This document shows positions 46,992 through 58,952 of a DNA stretch of 64,000 bases, piece by piece. Location of the stretch: positions 116,892,723 to 116,956,722 of the forward strand of contig CP136063.1 of the NCBI GenBank assembly GCA_032622095.1. The letters run 5' to 3'. Position 1 is the first letter of the stretch; each line of letters begins with the position of its first letter. Source of the DNA: Siphonodentalium dalli (lineage: Eukaryota > Mollusca > Scaphopoda > Gadilida > Siphonodentaliidae). Both the position numbers and the translations under genes were made by a program. A model generated the notes under the pieces. That model saw nothing but the letters and a program-made list of their open reading frames with translations, had not been told where the DNA came from and did no database searches.

Positions 46992-47160
46992 CCATATCAT
47001 GCGTGTCTGAATCAGAACGAGGCTCCTGAACTATTACATTGAGACATTCCCTCTTAAAATTGTTGATGATTAAATTTGAATTCAACTGATCCACTTTTTC
47101 ACAATAAATTTCAGAGGTTGGTTGTAATATTTAAGTTCAATTGGTCATACAGTAAACATA

Positions 47161-47262
47161 TTGTTACTACAGTGAAGTGATCTGAGTCTCCACATCACAT
47201 ATCGTCTCACCTTCTGAACTCGGCATGATATGGAGACTCAGTTCACTTCACTGTAGTAACAA
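47161..47262. mobile_element. 102-bp foldback MITE
   Basis: TTGTTACTACAGTGAAGTGA at 47161 pairs with its complement ending at 47262, and pairing continues through GAGTCTCCA with a short mismatch. The loop is about 25 bp. No coding. Confidence 0.65.
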
Positions 47263-47439
47263 GAGGTACGCTGTCGTGTGGCATTTGCCCCCGACTGTAG
47301 CAATTCGGATTAAGCATGGACGAAACTGCGGATATCCGAGGAGGTCTATATGACCATTCCAAAAGAAGTTCGTACAATCATCACTTCTAGAAATTCTGGA
47401 AACCCAAAAACAAGCGATCCGGGAACCCAAAAACAAGCG

Positions 47440-47943
47440 AAAATTCAAATTTTCTAAGTTGAAAAAAGGGCCATAACTCTGGCAAAAATCATCAGATCAT
47501 ACCCAAATTCACACTTGACATGTATTTTCATATAACTGATCCACAAAAATACGGGAATTGCAATCGTACCACCAAAGCTCACGCTATCATCTGGAAACAC
47601 AAAAAAACAAGAGAAAAATTGAATTTTCTTAGTAAAAAAAAGGGCCATAACTCTGGTGAAAATAGCTGGACGACACCCGCGCTATGCATGTAGCTGTTCC
47701 CCCATGCTGCTCTATCACCATACCAAATATCAGCTAAATCTGCCCAGCGGTTGCTGAACAATAATGCAAAATGTTTGTACGGACGGACAAAATTGAATTT
47801 TCTAAGTCAAAAATAGGCCATAACTCTGGTGAATATGGGTGGACGAAACCCGCGCTATGCATGTAGCTGTTTGTACGGACGGACGTACGGCTCGACGTAC
47901 GGACGGAGACTATATACCCGCCGACTTCAAGTCGGGGGCATAA
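47440..47943 (+). repeat. Pearl-like element with hairpin tail
   Basis: Monomers carry AAAAAAGGGCCATAACTCTGG (near 47460, 47636 and 47810), followed by TACGGACGGACGTACGG and a CCCGCCGACTT...AGTCGGGGG hairpin, then CATAA. A Helitron-like 5' end begins right after it at 47944. Confidence 0.7.
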
Positions 47944-49110
47944 TCTATCTATCTATTATATATTTTGGGAAATCTGTGTGTGTGTGTGTGTTCGCGATGA
48001 ACTCGAAAACGGCCCACCCGATTTCGATGAAACTTGGTATGTGGGGATACTTTCGGCCGGGGAGTGGCATAGGCATATTAATTTGCCCGTGCGACGTGAC
48101 CTTGACCTTCAAAACTCATATATCCGGATCCGGCGTGATTGTCACCCGATGCAGGGAGGATAACTCTATATTCATACGTCGTCAACGAACGTAAGAGATT
48201 TTGTCAATTTGCAGGCAATTACGAATCGTGTATTTATCCCAAAATTATAACATTTACAATATATATTGTCAATTCGCAGGCTATTAAGAATCGTGTATCT
48301 ATTCCAAAATATATCATTTACAATTTCTGATATATAAATTTTGTTACAGCTGATAATCTTAGGTCTATTGTCGATAGATTTATTTTTTTTATATTCACAC
48401 CACGCATAGGCTCAAGTCGTGTACAGTTACCCCGCGGGTAAAAGTTCGCTAAATTTATGGTCTGGAATCTCATCCAAGAATCCATTTAGCTGAAATGGCT
48501 TCCGTATACGAATCTACCGGTGGCACCCAAGCCGTCAATGCCAACAACATCGACATTGTTGAACTTTGACGACGAGAAAATAATTAGTTATAATTAGTTA
48601 AAATTTAATAAATACACACAATGCTAATTTATCTTTATGTTGAAGCTTGATAATTAATGAGGCGCATTTATATACTTGAGTGGAAATCAAATCGGGTAAA
48701 ACTGGCGTATTTTTACGGACGAAATTTGATACATAAGGTATCTCGGTATCCGCTGGGCCGATTTCCCGGTATCCGCTGGGCCGATTTCCACCATTTTTGG
48801 GGTGTTGGTGTTGGAAAACTGCCAGACGGATTTTGACGAAATTTGATGCTTAGTGGTAATTTTTTTAAGGGAGTGATTTGGACGGGTCAAATCGTGACCC
48901 CGATCTGACCTTGACCTTAAAAATGATCAATTCGAGGTCAAATCGGGTAAAACAGGATGGATTTCGACGGGCACTTTTGTCGTGTACTTTTGTCCGGGCA
49001 GTGTTTTGGACGGGTCAAATCGTTTCCCCACCTGACCTTGACCTTCAAAATGGACAATTCATAGTCAAATCGCGCAATTCGCCGAAAAGCAGAGGGGAAA
49101 CAGCGCGTCG
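47944..49110 (+). mobile_element. Helitron-like element, subfamily 1, 3' end lost
   Basis: Begins TCTATCTATCTATTATATATTTT after an A and shares the GTTCGCGATGAACTCGAAAA segment with the elements at 2090 and 55485. Positions 48640-48800 match 56030-56200 (TCGGTATCCGCTGGGCCG, doubled). The subterminal GACCTTGA repeats and GCCGAAAAGCAGAGGGGAAA are present at the right, but the CTAG hairpin end is replaced by the next element. Confidence 0.6.
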
Positions 49111-50133
49111 TATATATATATGTATGTATGTACTTCATAGAATCCAAAACGCGTGTAAAGATTGAGCTCAAACTTCCTATGTAAGTGTCAAATCCCACCG
49201 ACACGACCGTGGTCGCGGTTTAGAGAAGCTCAGAGCACCCGTTCTCCAATCTCAAATCACAGCAAAGGCACGGCGGGGGTTAATCAAGTGATTATTTAAT
49301 GAGCGTTTGTTTTTGACGCATCTCTATAAAGAGCGTCTGTTTCCCATTCAACGTTATTCGCATCTGCAGAGTTATACGGGAACGCAAACGTTATCGCTCG
49401 AAATTTATTCCCTGCGAGCACGGATGGCGCGCTTTGTTTTTACAGTATGTATATACCGAAATCATCCCAGATAATCACGAATATAGCATCAGATTTCTCC
49501 CCAGATATACCGTTATAAAGCTACTGGAATCTGCCAATCTACGGGAAATTCCAGGGAATGCCGATTGAGCTCAAACTTGCTACCTACGGGAAGTGTCATA
49601 TATATGAGTGTGTCCTTTATAGACTCTAACCGATTGAGCTCAAACTTGCTAAATAAGAAAATAGCCCCCAAGCCGTAAATATCAACAACAACGATATTAC
49701 TAAATACACGTTTTCGGCAATGTGAGAGTTTTCGGGGAGCCGTGATGCCAACAACAACGACCCGAAGACAGATTTCCCGACGGGAAGCGTTTGTTTTAAA
49801 TTCAATGCAATGTTATCGTAGAGAGATTTCACGAAACAAAGAATGCGTTGTCTGTCGTTCCTAGGAAGGGGGGATTTCTACGGGTAAATTTTTCCGCCAG
49901 AAACAAAAAAATTAATTAAAACAATTTACAATTTAATTAAAACAATTTAAAATTAAAAAAAATTAACAATAAAAAAACAATTCAGAAACAAAATATATTA
50001 AATTTAAAAAACATTAAATTCATATTCAAAAATAAAAAACAAAAATAAATAAAAACAAAATAATTACAAAAATGTCATGTTTCTGAAACAAAGCCATGGG
50101 ACGAATGCCGCCAGTGGCGGGTTAACCTGCTAG
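49111..50133 (+). mobile_element. Helitron-like element, subfamily 2
   Basis: The body starts near GTACTTCATAGAATCCAAAA and shares GATTGAGCTCAAACTTCCTA, a GAAGCTC and CACGGCGGGGGTTAA block with the elements at 50134 and 56278. The right end is CCGCCAGTGGCGG (stem-loop), GTTAACCTG and CTAG at 50130-50133, followed by T. Positions 49900-50080 are a low-complexity AAAAT/AATTAAAAC tract. No Rep/helicase. Confidence 0.65.
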
Positions 50134-50700
50134 TACTATATATTTTGAGACTTCCGTATATATATATGTGTATACTTTATAGAATCAAAAACGGCTGGCT
50201 CGATTGAGTTCAAACTTCCCATCTAAGGATAAAAACCGACGGACACCGTAGTTGTCGCGTTTTGGAGAAGCTCTGCGCACCATTTCTCCACTCCCAAATC
50301 ACAGCAAAGGCACGGCGGGGGTTAAGGCATCAACGATCTTTATATTGACCATATTCGGAGGTGTTAAGGATCAACGCTCTTTATTGCAATCGAAGCTGCT
50401 AAACGGCTACCCATGCGTAAAATACGGATGCAAAACGAAACGTGGAATGCAATTATCTCGATTAAAAAGGCAGAATGGTTTGTTGTGTCATATATGTCCT
50501 AGGAACAGGGGAATTTTACATCGGGTCAGTCTTTGAGGGTACGGGTACCATGAATTAATTCATGAAAAACAAAAATACATGTTGTGCTGTCGTTCATAGG
50601 AAGGGAAGGGAGGAATTCATCGGGTCAGTTTTTCCGCCCAAAAAAGGCCGAATAAAAAAAAAAAAATTCAATTCAATTCAATTTTTTTTTTAAATAAATG
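50134..50700 (+). mobile_element. Helitron-like element, subfamily 2, truncated
   Basis: Starts TACTATATATTTTGAGACTTCC right after the CTAG of the preceding element and follows the subfamily 2 body (GATTGAGTTCAAACTTCCC, GGCACGGCGGGGGTTAAGG). It ends without a hairpin or CTAG in an A/T-rich tract near 50700. Confidence 0.55.
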
Positions 50701-50704
50701 TTAA

Positions 50705-51545
50705 ACAAGAGCTACGCTGGGCGTAAACTGGTAAAAAAAGGGGCATAACTCTGGTAAAAATTGGCGGACGGAACTCAAATTTGAACTTGACCTGTGTTTT
50801 GGTGGGAGAAAGTAATATACCAAATTATCATTGAATCCGATAAGCTCTAGTAAAGTTATCATCCGGACAACAAATTTCAGGGATTTTCTAAGTCAAATTA
50901 CGTCAAATAAGGGGCATAACTCCGGTGAAAATTGGAGGACAGAACCCAAATTCGAACTTGAGCTGTCTTTTCTCCTAATAAACCCACATACCAAATTTGA
51001 TTGAAATCGGTTCATTCTAACTAAAGTTATCATCCGGACAACAAATTTCAGGGATTTTCTAAGTCAAATTACGTAAAAAAAGGGGCCATAACTCTCGCAA
51101 ACATTAAAACGGATTAAAACGAAATTCGGACTTGAGCTGTATTTCGATATATGTAATCCACAAAAAAACGGGTTTTGCGTATATACATTCCAAAATCGAG
51201 TTATCATCCGGAAACCAAAAAACATAAGAAAAACTGAATTTTCTGAGTCGAAAAAGGGGCATAACTCTGCCAAAAATGGTCGGACAGAACCCAAGTTCGA
51301 ACTTGACCTGTGATTTGGTGGGAGAAAGTAATATACCAAATTTGGATTCATTCCGATAAACTATACTAAAGTATTCATCCGGACAACAAATTTCAAGGAT
51401 TTTCTAAGTAAAAAAAACGTTAAATAAGGGGCATAACTCCGGTGAAAATTGGCGGGCGGAACCCAAATTCGAACTTGAACTTACTTTTCGGCTAATAAAC
51501 CCACATACCAAATTTTACCAATACTATAATACGGCCTTTTTTTTC
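50705..51545 (+). repeat. Pearl-like monomer array without tail
   Basis: At least four diverged monomers with AAGGGGCATAACTCYGG, GAACTTGACCTGTRTTTTGG and AAAGTTATCATCCGGACAAC, alternating between two subtypes (near 50740, 50920, 51080 and 51255). No GACG tract or hairpin was found at the end. Confidence 0.65.
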
Positions 51546-51568
51546 AAAAGGGCGTATAAAAATAACAA

Positions 51569-51678
51569 GACAGTCAATGACTGTGGGGTCGCTCACCAGA
51601 CTGCAAAGACTGATAAGACTGGGACTCTGGAGACCACAACAGTCAGAACTTTTCATAATCACTTTAAAAGAAGTAGAT
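51569..51678. repeat. 110-bp sequence duplicated at 56538-56647 (copy 1)
   Basis: From GACAGTCAATGACTGTGGGG to AAAAGAAGTAGAT it differs from the second copy by one base. It begins with the near-palindrome ACAGTCAATGACTGT. Function unknown. Confidence 0.8.
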
Positions 51679-51699
51679 ATCTAAAGACTTAAATCTAAA

Positions 51700-52230
51700 T
51701 AAAAAAAATTGGAGTTATGTCCCTGGCCCCGCCCACATTTGACCCAGTGACCTGATTTGAACAAATCTGAACCCCAGTCACCCAAGGATCCTTCATACCA
51801 AATATGAACCCATATAGCCTGATGGTATTTGAGAAGAAGTCACTTTAAGAATACTATGGTGGGAAAGAGTTATGGCCCTGGCTTCGCAACTATTTCAAGT
51901 GAACTCATTTGAACAAATCTGAATGTGAGTCACCTAGGGAACATCCACACCAAATATGAAACCATTCGGTCTTATTGTTCTGAAGATGTTTAAAAGAATT
52001 ACTATGGTGGGAAAGGGTTATGGCCCTGGCTTCGCAACTATTTGACCCAGTGACCGCATTTGAACAAATCTGAATGAGAATCACCTAGGGAACATCCACA
52101 CCAAATATGAACCCATTCGGTCTTATGGTTCCAGAGGAGAAGATGTTCAAATAATTGTTGTCGGACGGATGGACGGACAGACGATGGACGGACGAGGAGT
52201 GATGACTATAGCTCCGCCGGAGCACAGGTA
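51700..52230 (+). repeat. Pearl-like element with GACGG tract and hairpin
   Basis: Monomers of the GTTATGGCCCTGGCTTCGCA type (about 51700, 51860 and 52010), then CGGACGGATGGACGGACAG and a partial ATAGCTCCGCCGGAGC hairpin. Same family as 11.63-12.00, 54.83-55.40 and 57.7-58.07 kb. Confidence 0.7.
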
Positions 52231-52369
52231 GGGTGGCTGGTTGATAATTAAATCTCTTATCTCCGCCCCTATTTGAACAAACGTGAATCCCCATCTATGA
52301 GATCCATTCATTTGGTAATTTCAGACATTAGATTTTAAGAGTTGAACTGATTTTCCTAAAATGACCCCA

Positions 52370-52744
52370 AATCTGAAAAAATCTAAACCCCAGTCACCGA
52401 AGGACCATCCATACCAAACATAATCTAAATAGTCCAGATGGTTCTTGAGAAGAATTTTTTTTAAGAATTACTATGGAAGGAAAGAGTTATGGCCCTGACT
52501 TCTCACCTATTTGACCTGATGAACTCATTTGAACAAATCTGAATGTGAGTCACCTGGGGGACATCCACACCTAAATACATAAACCCATTTGGTCTTTAAT
52601 ATGTATCTGGAGAACAAAACAATTGATGGACGGATAGAGACATAATGACAGATGGATGGATGGGAGAACAGTCTGACATAGAGACTGACAAATTCAATCC
52701 AATATACCCCCCAAGTTTTCTTTGCAAAATCAGGGTATAATGAG
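52370..52744 (+). repeat. Pearl-like element, degraded
   Basis: Two diverged monomers of the CATTTGAACAAATCTGAA type, then GATGGACGGATAGAG and a weak ATACCCCCC...GGGTATAAT hairpin (about 52700-52740). Confidence 0.55.
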
Positions 52745-53870
52745 TTCAACTGGATACTGGTGGTTAAGAACATAATATTCGAACAGACAAGCCTGAACAT
52801 AGTGTCTGACATTTGCAGAATGAGGTCCCCAAAGGGTGAATTTAATGACACAATCCTGCAATGCGGGCTAGCATCACCAAATTCATCCTCTGGGGACCTC
52901 ATTCTGCGTAGGCCTCAACTGCTATGGGAGACATAGCATTAGATTGAAGTTCTCCAGTTAAAGTTGGTGATGTGCACCCATTGGGCACCTCAATTATGCA
53001 ATTTATATTCACAAATTAGGGGATATAGAAACTAAACAGAAGGGCTAAAGTAAGTAAAAATGTCAATTTAAGTGCCTATATACTTCCCAGAAGATGAGGC
53101 CTAAGCAGAATGAGGACCCTGGCTAGTGTATTTGGTGATGCTAGACTGCTGTGCAGGGTAGCATAACTAAATTCACCCTCTGGGGACCTCATTCTGCAAA
53201 TGCCAGATAGAAGACAAATTTAATCCAATATATACCCCCCCCCCCCCCCATTTTTCTTTGAATATTATGTATGATTTCATCTGGATAAGTGGTGATTAAA
53301 ACAATAATATGAAATGGCCAAAACTGAATTTAGTATGTCTGACATTTGCAGAATTAGGTCCCAAAAATGTGGATTTAATGACAATATTCTGTAAGGCAGG
53401 CTAGCATCACCAAATTCATCCTCAATCTGATTAGGCCTCAATGGCCAATAAAACCAAGGAACAGATTGAAGTCCTACAGTTGAAGTTGGTGATACACACC
53501 CATTGAGCACATCAATTATGCATTTTATCTTCTGCAAATTAGGGGGACATTGAAACTGAACAGGTGGAAAAAAGTGACTAAATCAATGAAGTCCTACAGT
53601 TGAAGTTGGTGATACACACCCATTGAGCACCTCAATTATGCATTTTATCTTCTGCAAATTAGGGGGACATTGAAACTGAACAGGTGGAAAAAGTGACTAA
53701 ATCAAACTGTCAATTTGATACTTAGGATACTTCCCAGAAGATGAGGACTAAGCAGAATTAGGTCCCTGGCGGGTGTATTTGGTGATGCTAGCATGCTGTA
53801 TGGGATAGCAACACTAAATTCACCATCCGGGGACCTCACTATGTAAATGTCAGACACACTATTTCCAGAC
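52745..53870 (-). repeat. Cluster of GAGGTCCCC-family repeats with a recent 120-bp tandem duplication
   Basis: Three diverged copies of the family (starting about 52745, 52905 and 53275) each contain ACTAAATTCACCCTCTGGGG or an equivalent. GAAGTCCTACAGTTGAAGTT starts at 53468 and again at 53588; the two ~120-bp units differ only at one base and in the length of one A-run. Confidence 0.65.
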
Positions 53871-54829
53871 TTGAAGAAATCAAAGCCATTCACAGTATCA
53901 TTGAATGTCAGTCATCACCTAACAATGGAAACACCAGTTTGTTGTTAAATTGCTACAGATTTGTTTAGATTAGAATAATACATGTCATCTGGCCAGTTTA
54001 TATAATTAATGACCTGTACCTGTTATATGGCTTGGAAGGTATGTTGGTTGATGGCAGGGTTGGGCCTGGGCCATGTGGGAGGGGGTGGGTGGGGGAGGGT
54101 GGAATGTTTCCATAATTTCATTAAAGAGTAAAGTTTCATAACTCTGCAGATGTTATATATAATGGTGTCACTTTTTAAAACATGTTAAAAAAAATAATTG
54201 TCCCAGAAGATGAGGCCTAAGCAGAATAAGGTAATTGAGGGTCTATTTGGTGATGCTAGCCTGCTGTATGGGGTAGCAACACTAAATTCACCATCTGGGG
54301 ACTTCATTCTGCAAATGTCAGACACACTATGTCCAGGCTTGGAGAAATGAACAATGGACTATTCCTTGTAGACTCTGGTAGAATAGTTGTTTAGCTAATG
54401 TCATGTCTTGTAATGACAGATGGTAAACTGGTCTGAAGCAAGCAGTCTTAGCAAGAGTATCGGGTGATCACACTATGATAAATTGGCTTTTTCAATAATA
54501 CAGGCTTCAGTGTTCTCTTAAAAATTAATAGTGCATAGCAAAGAGGTGTGAATTATAAAGGGCCATAACTCTGTTAAAATATATCGGATCAAACCCATAT
54601 TTTAACTTGATCTGTATATAAGTGTCAAAAATTCATATACCAAATTTGGTGTTGGTCAGATGAAAAATGTTTGAGTAATCCTGTCTTGGATGAATTCTAT
54701 ATCAAAACAAGAGTGGAAGGGGTTAAATAAACAATACCAAAATCCATACAGATGAAGAACATGCTAAGAAAAATCTAGCTAAGAAAAATCTAGGTAAAAA
54801 TATGAGGCTGTGATGTGTCCTAAACAAAA

Positions 54830-55402
54830 ATTAAAGGTCAAAATGCAAAAATTAAATTTTTTGTTTTTAAAGTTATGTCCCTGGCTCTGCCCCTATTTGA
54901 CCCAGTGACCCCATTTGAACAAATCTGAACCCCAGTCACCCAAGGTATCTCTGTACCAAATATAAGCTAAATCGGCCAAATATTTTTTTAGAAGAAGTCA
55001 TTGTAAGAATTACTATGAGTTATGGCCCTGGTTTCTCAACTAATTGACCGGGAGACCTCATTTGAACAAATCTGAACACCAGTGACCCAAGGACCCTCCA
55101 TACCAAATATTAGCTAAATCGGCCCAATGGTTCTGAACAAGAAGTCGTTGCAAGAATTACTATGGAGGAATAGAGTTATGGCCCTGGCTTCGCAACTATT
55201 TGACCCAGTGACCTCATTTGAACAAATCTGAATGAGAGTCACCTAGGGAACATCCACACCAAATATGAACCAATTTGGTATCATGGTTTCAGAGGAGAAG
55301 ATATTTTTAAAAAAGTTTGACGGACGGACGAACCGACGGACGGACGACGGACGAGGAGTGATGACTATAGCTCCACCGGAGACTTCGTCTCAGGTGAGCT
55401 AA
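54830..55402 (+). repeat. Pearl-like element with hairpin tail
   Basis: Three monomers of the GTTATGGCCCTGG family, then GACGGACGGACGAACCGACG and the AGCTCCACCGGAGAC...GTCTCAGGTGAGCT hairpin followed by AAAAA. Positions 54030-54200 and 54540-54720, just upstream, are fragments of two other repeat families (AAAGTTTCATAACTCTGCAG; GGGCCATAACTCTG). Confidence 0.7.
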
Positions 55403-55484
55403 AAACTAAATTAAATACAAACAAAATAATTTTTAAAAGGTCATGTTTCTGACCAACCACGCCAGTGGCGGGCTAACCTGCTAG
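55403..55484 (+). mobile_element. Helitron-like 3' end fragment, subfamily 2
   Basis: AAAGGTCATGTTTCTGACC, then CGCCAGTGGCG (stem-loop), GGCTAACCTG and CTAG at 55481-55484. It matches the last ~90 bp of the element ending at 50133. Confidence 0.7.
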
Positions 55485-56277
55485 TCTATCTCATATATAT
55501 TTTGAAGACCTCTGTCTGTATGTATGTTTGTGTGTGTTCGCGATGAACTCGAAAACGGCCGACCCGATTTCGATGAAACTTCGTATGTGAGGGTGCTATC
55601 GGTCGGGAAGTGGCATAGGCATATTAATTTTCAGATCCGAGGTCAACTTTTCACGTGCCGAGGTCAAATCTGTTTTTACGCTGTGTTACGGGACTTTCAT
55701 TTGAGTTCGGTGCTTACAAATCGATTCGAAACAGCGCGAATAATAAAATGCCAGTCATAATAATGACACTGTGAGAATCTTTCGTGTTTCCTCTTTCCAA
55801 CGATATATAATGCGTATGTATCCGTTTTAGTTATCTGCCTCAATTATCAAGAAGAAGTGGTACTATCTTCCATCAGGATAAAAACAATGCGTAACTTCTA
55901 TGACGTCGTTAGAGGTCATAACGTTAGATCACGTTAACGCTTAACCGGCCGATGCATTTGACTGTTTCAGACATCTTGGCGATATCTCGGGCATCGATGG
56001 TAATTTATCTTTACGTTGAAACTTGATAATTAATGAGCGTGTGTATATGAGGCGCATTTATATACTTGAGTGGAAATCAAATCGGGTTAAACTGGCGGAT
56101 TTTTACGGACGAAATTTGATGCATAGGGTATCTCGGTATCCGCTGGGCCGATTTCCCGGTATCCGCTGGGCCGATTTCCACCATTTTTGGGGTGTTGGTG
56201 TTTGATCCCACCTGACCTTGACCTTCAAAATGATCAATTCAAGGTCAAAGCCCGGACGAAGTCGGGTCACCTTCTAG
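55485..56277 (+). mobile_element. Helitron-like element, subfamily 1, complete ends
   Basis: Starts TCTATCTCATATATATTTTG immediately after another element's CTAG and ends CCCGGACGAAGTCGGG (stem with one bulge), TCACCTT and CTAG at 56274-56277. The interior has TTCGCGATGAACTCGAAAAC near the 5' side and a doubled TCGGTATCCGCTGGGCCG near 56130-56180. 793 bp, no coding capacity for Rep/helicase. Confidence 0.75.
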
Positions 56278-56534
56278 TCTATCTATACTATATATTTTGA
56301 GACTTCGTATATATGTGTGTGGGTACTTCATAGAATCCAAAACGTGTGTACAGATTGAGCTCAAACTTCCTATGTAAGTGTCAAATCCCACCGACACGAC
56401 TGTGGTCGCGATTTAGAGAAGCTCGGAGCACCCGTTCTCCAATCTCAAATCACCGCAAAGGCACGGCGTGGGTTAATCAAGTGATTATTTAATGAGCGTT
56501 TGTTTTTGACGCATCTCTATAAAGAGCGTCTGTG
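56278..56534 (+). mobile_element. Helitron-like element, subfamily 2, 5' part only
   Basis: Starts TCTATCTATACTATATATTT with no base between it and the preceding CTAG, and follows 49111-49345 closely (TTCATAGAATCCAAAACG, GGTTAATCAAGTGATTATTT). The match ends at AGAGCGTCTGT, where the 110-bp repeated sequence begins. Confidence 0.7.
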
Positions 56535-56537
56535 AAC

Positions 56538-56647
56538 GACAGTCAATGACTGTGGGGTCGCTCACCAGACTGCAAAGACTGATAAGACTGAGACTCTGGA
56601 GACCACAACAGTCAGAACTTTTCATAATCACTTTAAAAGAAGTAGAT
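56538..56647. repeat. 110-bp sequence duplicated at 51569-51678 (copy 2)
   Basis: Nearly identical to the copy 5 kb upstream (one difference). It breaks a Helitron-like element, so it arrived later or marks a rearrangement junction. Confidence 0.8.
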
Positions 56648-56687
56648 CCAATATGTGGCATTACTTACTTACTTGCTAGAGAGGCTT

Positions 56688-56753
56688 CAGTAGTGTACAG
56701 TGGGTAATTTCAAGGTGAATATCCACCTTGAAATTACCCGCTGTACACTACTG
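56688..56753. repeat. 66-bp hairpin with ~30-bp stem
   Basis: CAGTAGTGTACAGTGGGTAA is mirrored by its complement ending at 56753, with a 5-base loop and one mismatch in the stem (CAAGGTG-AATAT-CCACCTTG centre). Confidence 0.85.
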
Positions 56754-57039
56754 ATCACCCCCTCCTCCAGCTCAACAAGTCCCCTCCCGACAGGGCTCCA
56801 GACCCCCCCCCCAAGTCTTAGGTTGGAATTTCACAACCAACATCTCAAACTTTCTCAATTGTTGGAAATTTCCAATCTCACAAGTGCCTTTTTATAAAAC
56901 CATTTAGACATGTTTGTTGAAGCCCAATTACCCCATGGACCCAAAACACCATACATGTATGTCAGATTAATCAGTCAGGTAGTTCCAAGGTAGATGTTTT
57001 AATGAGTTTTGTATTTCACTGATTTTATTAGACACAAAA

Positions 57040-58077
57040 GTGTTAACTCCCCTAGCCCGCCATTTCTTGACAGGTTGACCTCATTTTAACAAATCTGAAT
57101 CTCAGTCACTAAAGGATCCTCCCGATTCCTCCATACTATATGTAAGCTAAATAGTCCAACCTCTCTTGAGAAGACATTTTAAGAATTACAATAGAGACAT
57201 ACAGTTATGTCCCTGGTCCCACCCTATTTAACCTGGTCACCCAATCTGAATAAATTTGAATCCCAGACACCAAAGAACCCTTCATACTAAACATCAGTAA
57301 AATAGACCTGATGGTCCTTGTGATGGAAGCATATTAAGAGGGAAACTGTCCTTCGCTTGGCCCCTATTTGACCAGGTGACCCCATTTAAAAAAATCTGAA
57401 TTGCAGTCAAACAAGAACATTCCATGCTAAATAAGCCAACTAGTTCTTGGTTCGTGTAAACATATATCAAGAATTACTATGTGGTGAAATAGTTATGTCT
57501 CTGGCTCTGCCCTTATTCGACTTTGTGATCCCATTTTCACAAATCTGTCACCCAAGGTAATTTCATACCAAATATATGCAAAATAGGCCATTTGATTCTT
57601 GCATAGAAGACATATCATGAATTACTATGGAAAGAAAGAGTAATGTAGCTGGCCTTGCACCTACTTCACCTGGTGACCCTGATTGAACAAATATGAAACA
57701 CAAGCATGCCCCGCCCACATTTGACCCAGTGACCTCATTTGAACAAATTTGAACCCCAGTCACCCAAGGATCCTTCATACCAAAAATGAACCCATTTGGC
57801 CCGATGGTGTTTGAGAAGATGTTTAAAAGAATTACTATGGAGGGAAAGAGTTATGGCCCTGGCTTCGCAACTATTTGGCCCAGTGACCTCATTTGAACAA
57901 ATCTGAATGTGAGTCACCTAGGGAACATCCAGACCAAATATGAACCCATTCGGTCTTATGGTTCCAGAGGAGAAGAAGTTCAAAGAATTGTTGACGGACG
58001 ATGGACAGCTCGATGGACGACGGAAGAGGAGTGATGACTATAGCTCCACCCGAGACTTCGTCTCAGGTGAGCTAAAA
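57040..58077 (+). repeat. Long pearl-like array with hairpin tail
   Basis: Five or six diverged monomers of the CATTTGAACAAATCTGAA/AAGAATTACTATGG type (57060 onward), the last two most similar to those at 52 and 55 kb, then GACGGACGATGGACAGCTCG and the AGCTCCACCCGAGAC...GTCTCAGGTGAGCT hairpin. Confidence 0.7.
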
Positions 58078-58184
58078 ATGAATATCACAAATGTCAAGCG
58101 ATCACTGAAGTCAATACTCATTCTAATTTCATATGGATCAAAATTGAGAAATCAAAATTTGGACTTCTAAATGACATATACAGT

Positions 58185-58370
58185 AATAATCGACTCCTTA
58201 ACTACAGCAGAATTATGGGTAATTTTTCAGGATTTAGTCGGAAATATGGCTTGTTGCCATTCATCAGAAATCTCTCAGTGAAAGCTTTCCGATGAATGGC
58301 AACAAGCCATATTTCCATCTAAATCCTGAAAAATTACCAATAATTCTGCTGTGGTTAAGGAGTCAATTAT
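58185..58370. mobile_element. 186-bp foldback element
   Basis: Arms of about 80 bp (ATAATCGACTCCTTAACTAC ... and its complement ending at 58370) with few mismatches and a 27-bp loop. No coding. Confidence 0.8.
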
Positions 58371-58952
58371 TTAGGGCATGACCAGGCATGACTGTACCTC
58401 TGTTGCTTACATATTAGTCTTAGAAACTTAGCCACATCTAGTGACAAGAAAACCATAGTCAGAAATGGTAACGCCACCAAGATCATATTATTAGCCATAA
58501 ATATAAATCATAATATAAAATATATTGGTTACATGAATGGACCGCCTCAGAATTCCGTTAAGACAAGTAATTCTTCAAATTATTACAATGAACTACGGCT
58601 TATAAATTACTGCAGGTTTCTCATTCGCCACACCAGAATGCTTCTAAATGCGGATCAAAGCTAAGAGTGCATGGCACAGCCATTGTTCATAGACATTTTA
58701 CAGATAGCGAGAATGATGCATGCTGGGAACGAAAGTATCCACAGCAAAGCCATGTGCTTACGGAGGCATGCGTTTATTATAGGGGATTTATGGTGGGCCT
58801 ATAAAACTAATTATAACTTTGTTATCTGTCATAGTTTATGCGTGAAATTTTAAACATATATACCATGGACATATACCCCTTCCAGAATGTTGAAAAACAT
58901 TTTCAGTTGCTCATCGTATTTTTATAGACGAAATAGTCCGAACTTTCAGAAA

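Noticed and set aside
47161-47262. Hairpin as a transcription terminator or microRNA precursor
   Set aside because: It is a symmetric inverted repeat typical of a MITE; no evidence of a transcript.
49900-50080. A-rich tract as a retrotransposon poly-A tail
   Set aside because: It is mixed AAAAT/TTAAAAC low-complexity sequence inside a Helitron-like element, with no coding sequence or target duplication before it.
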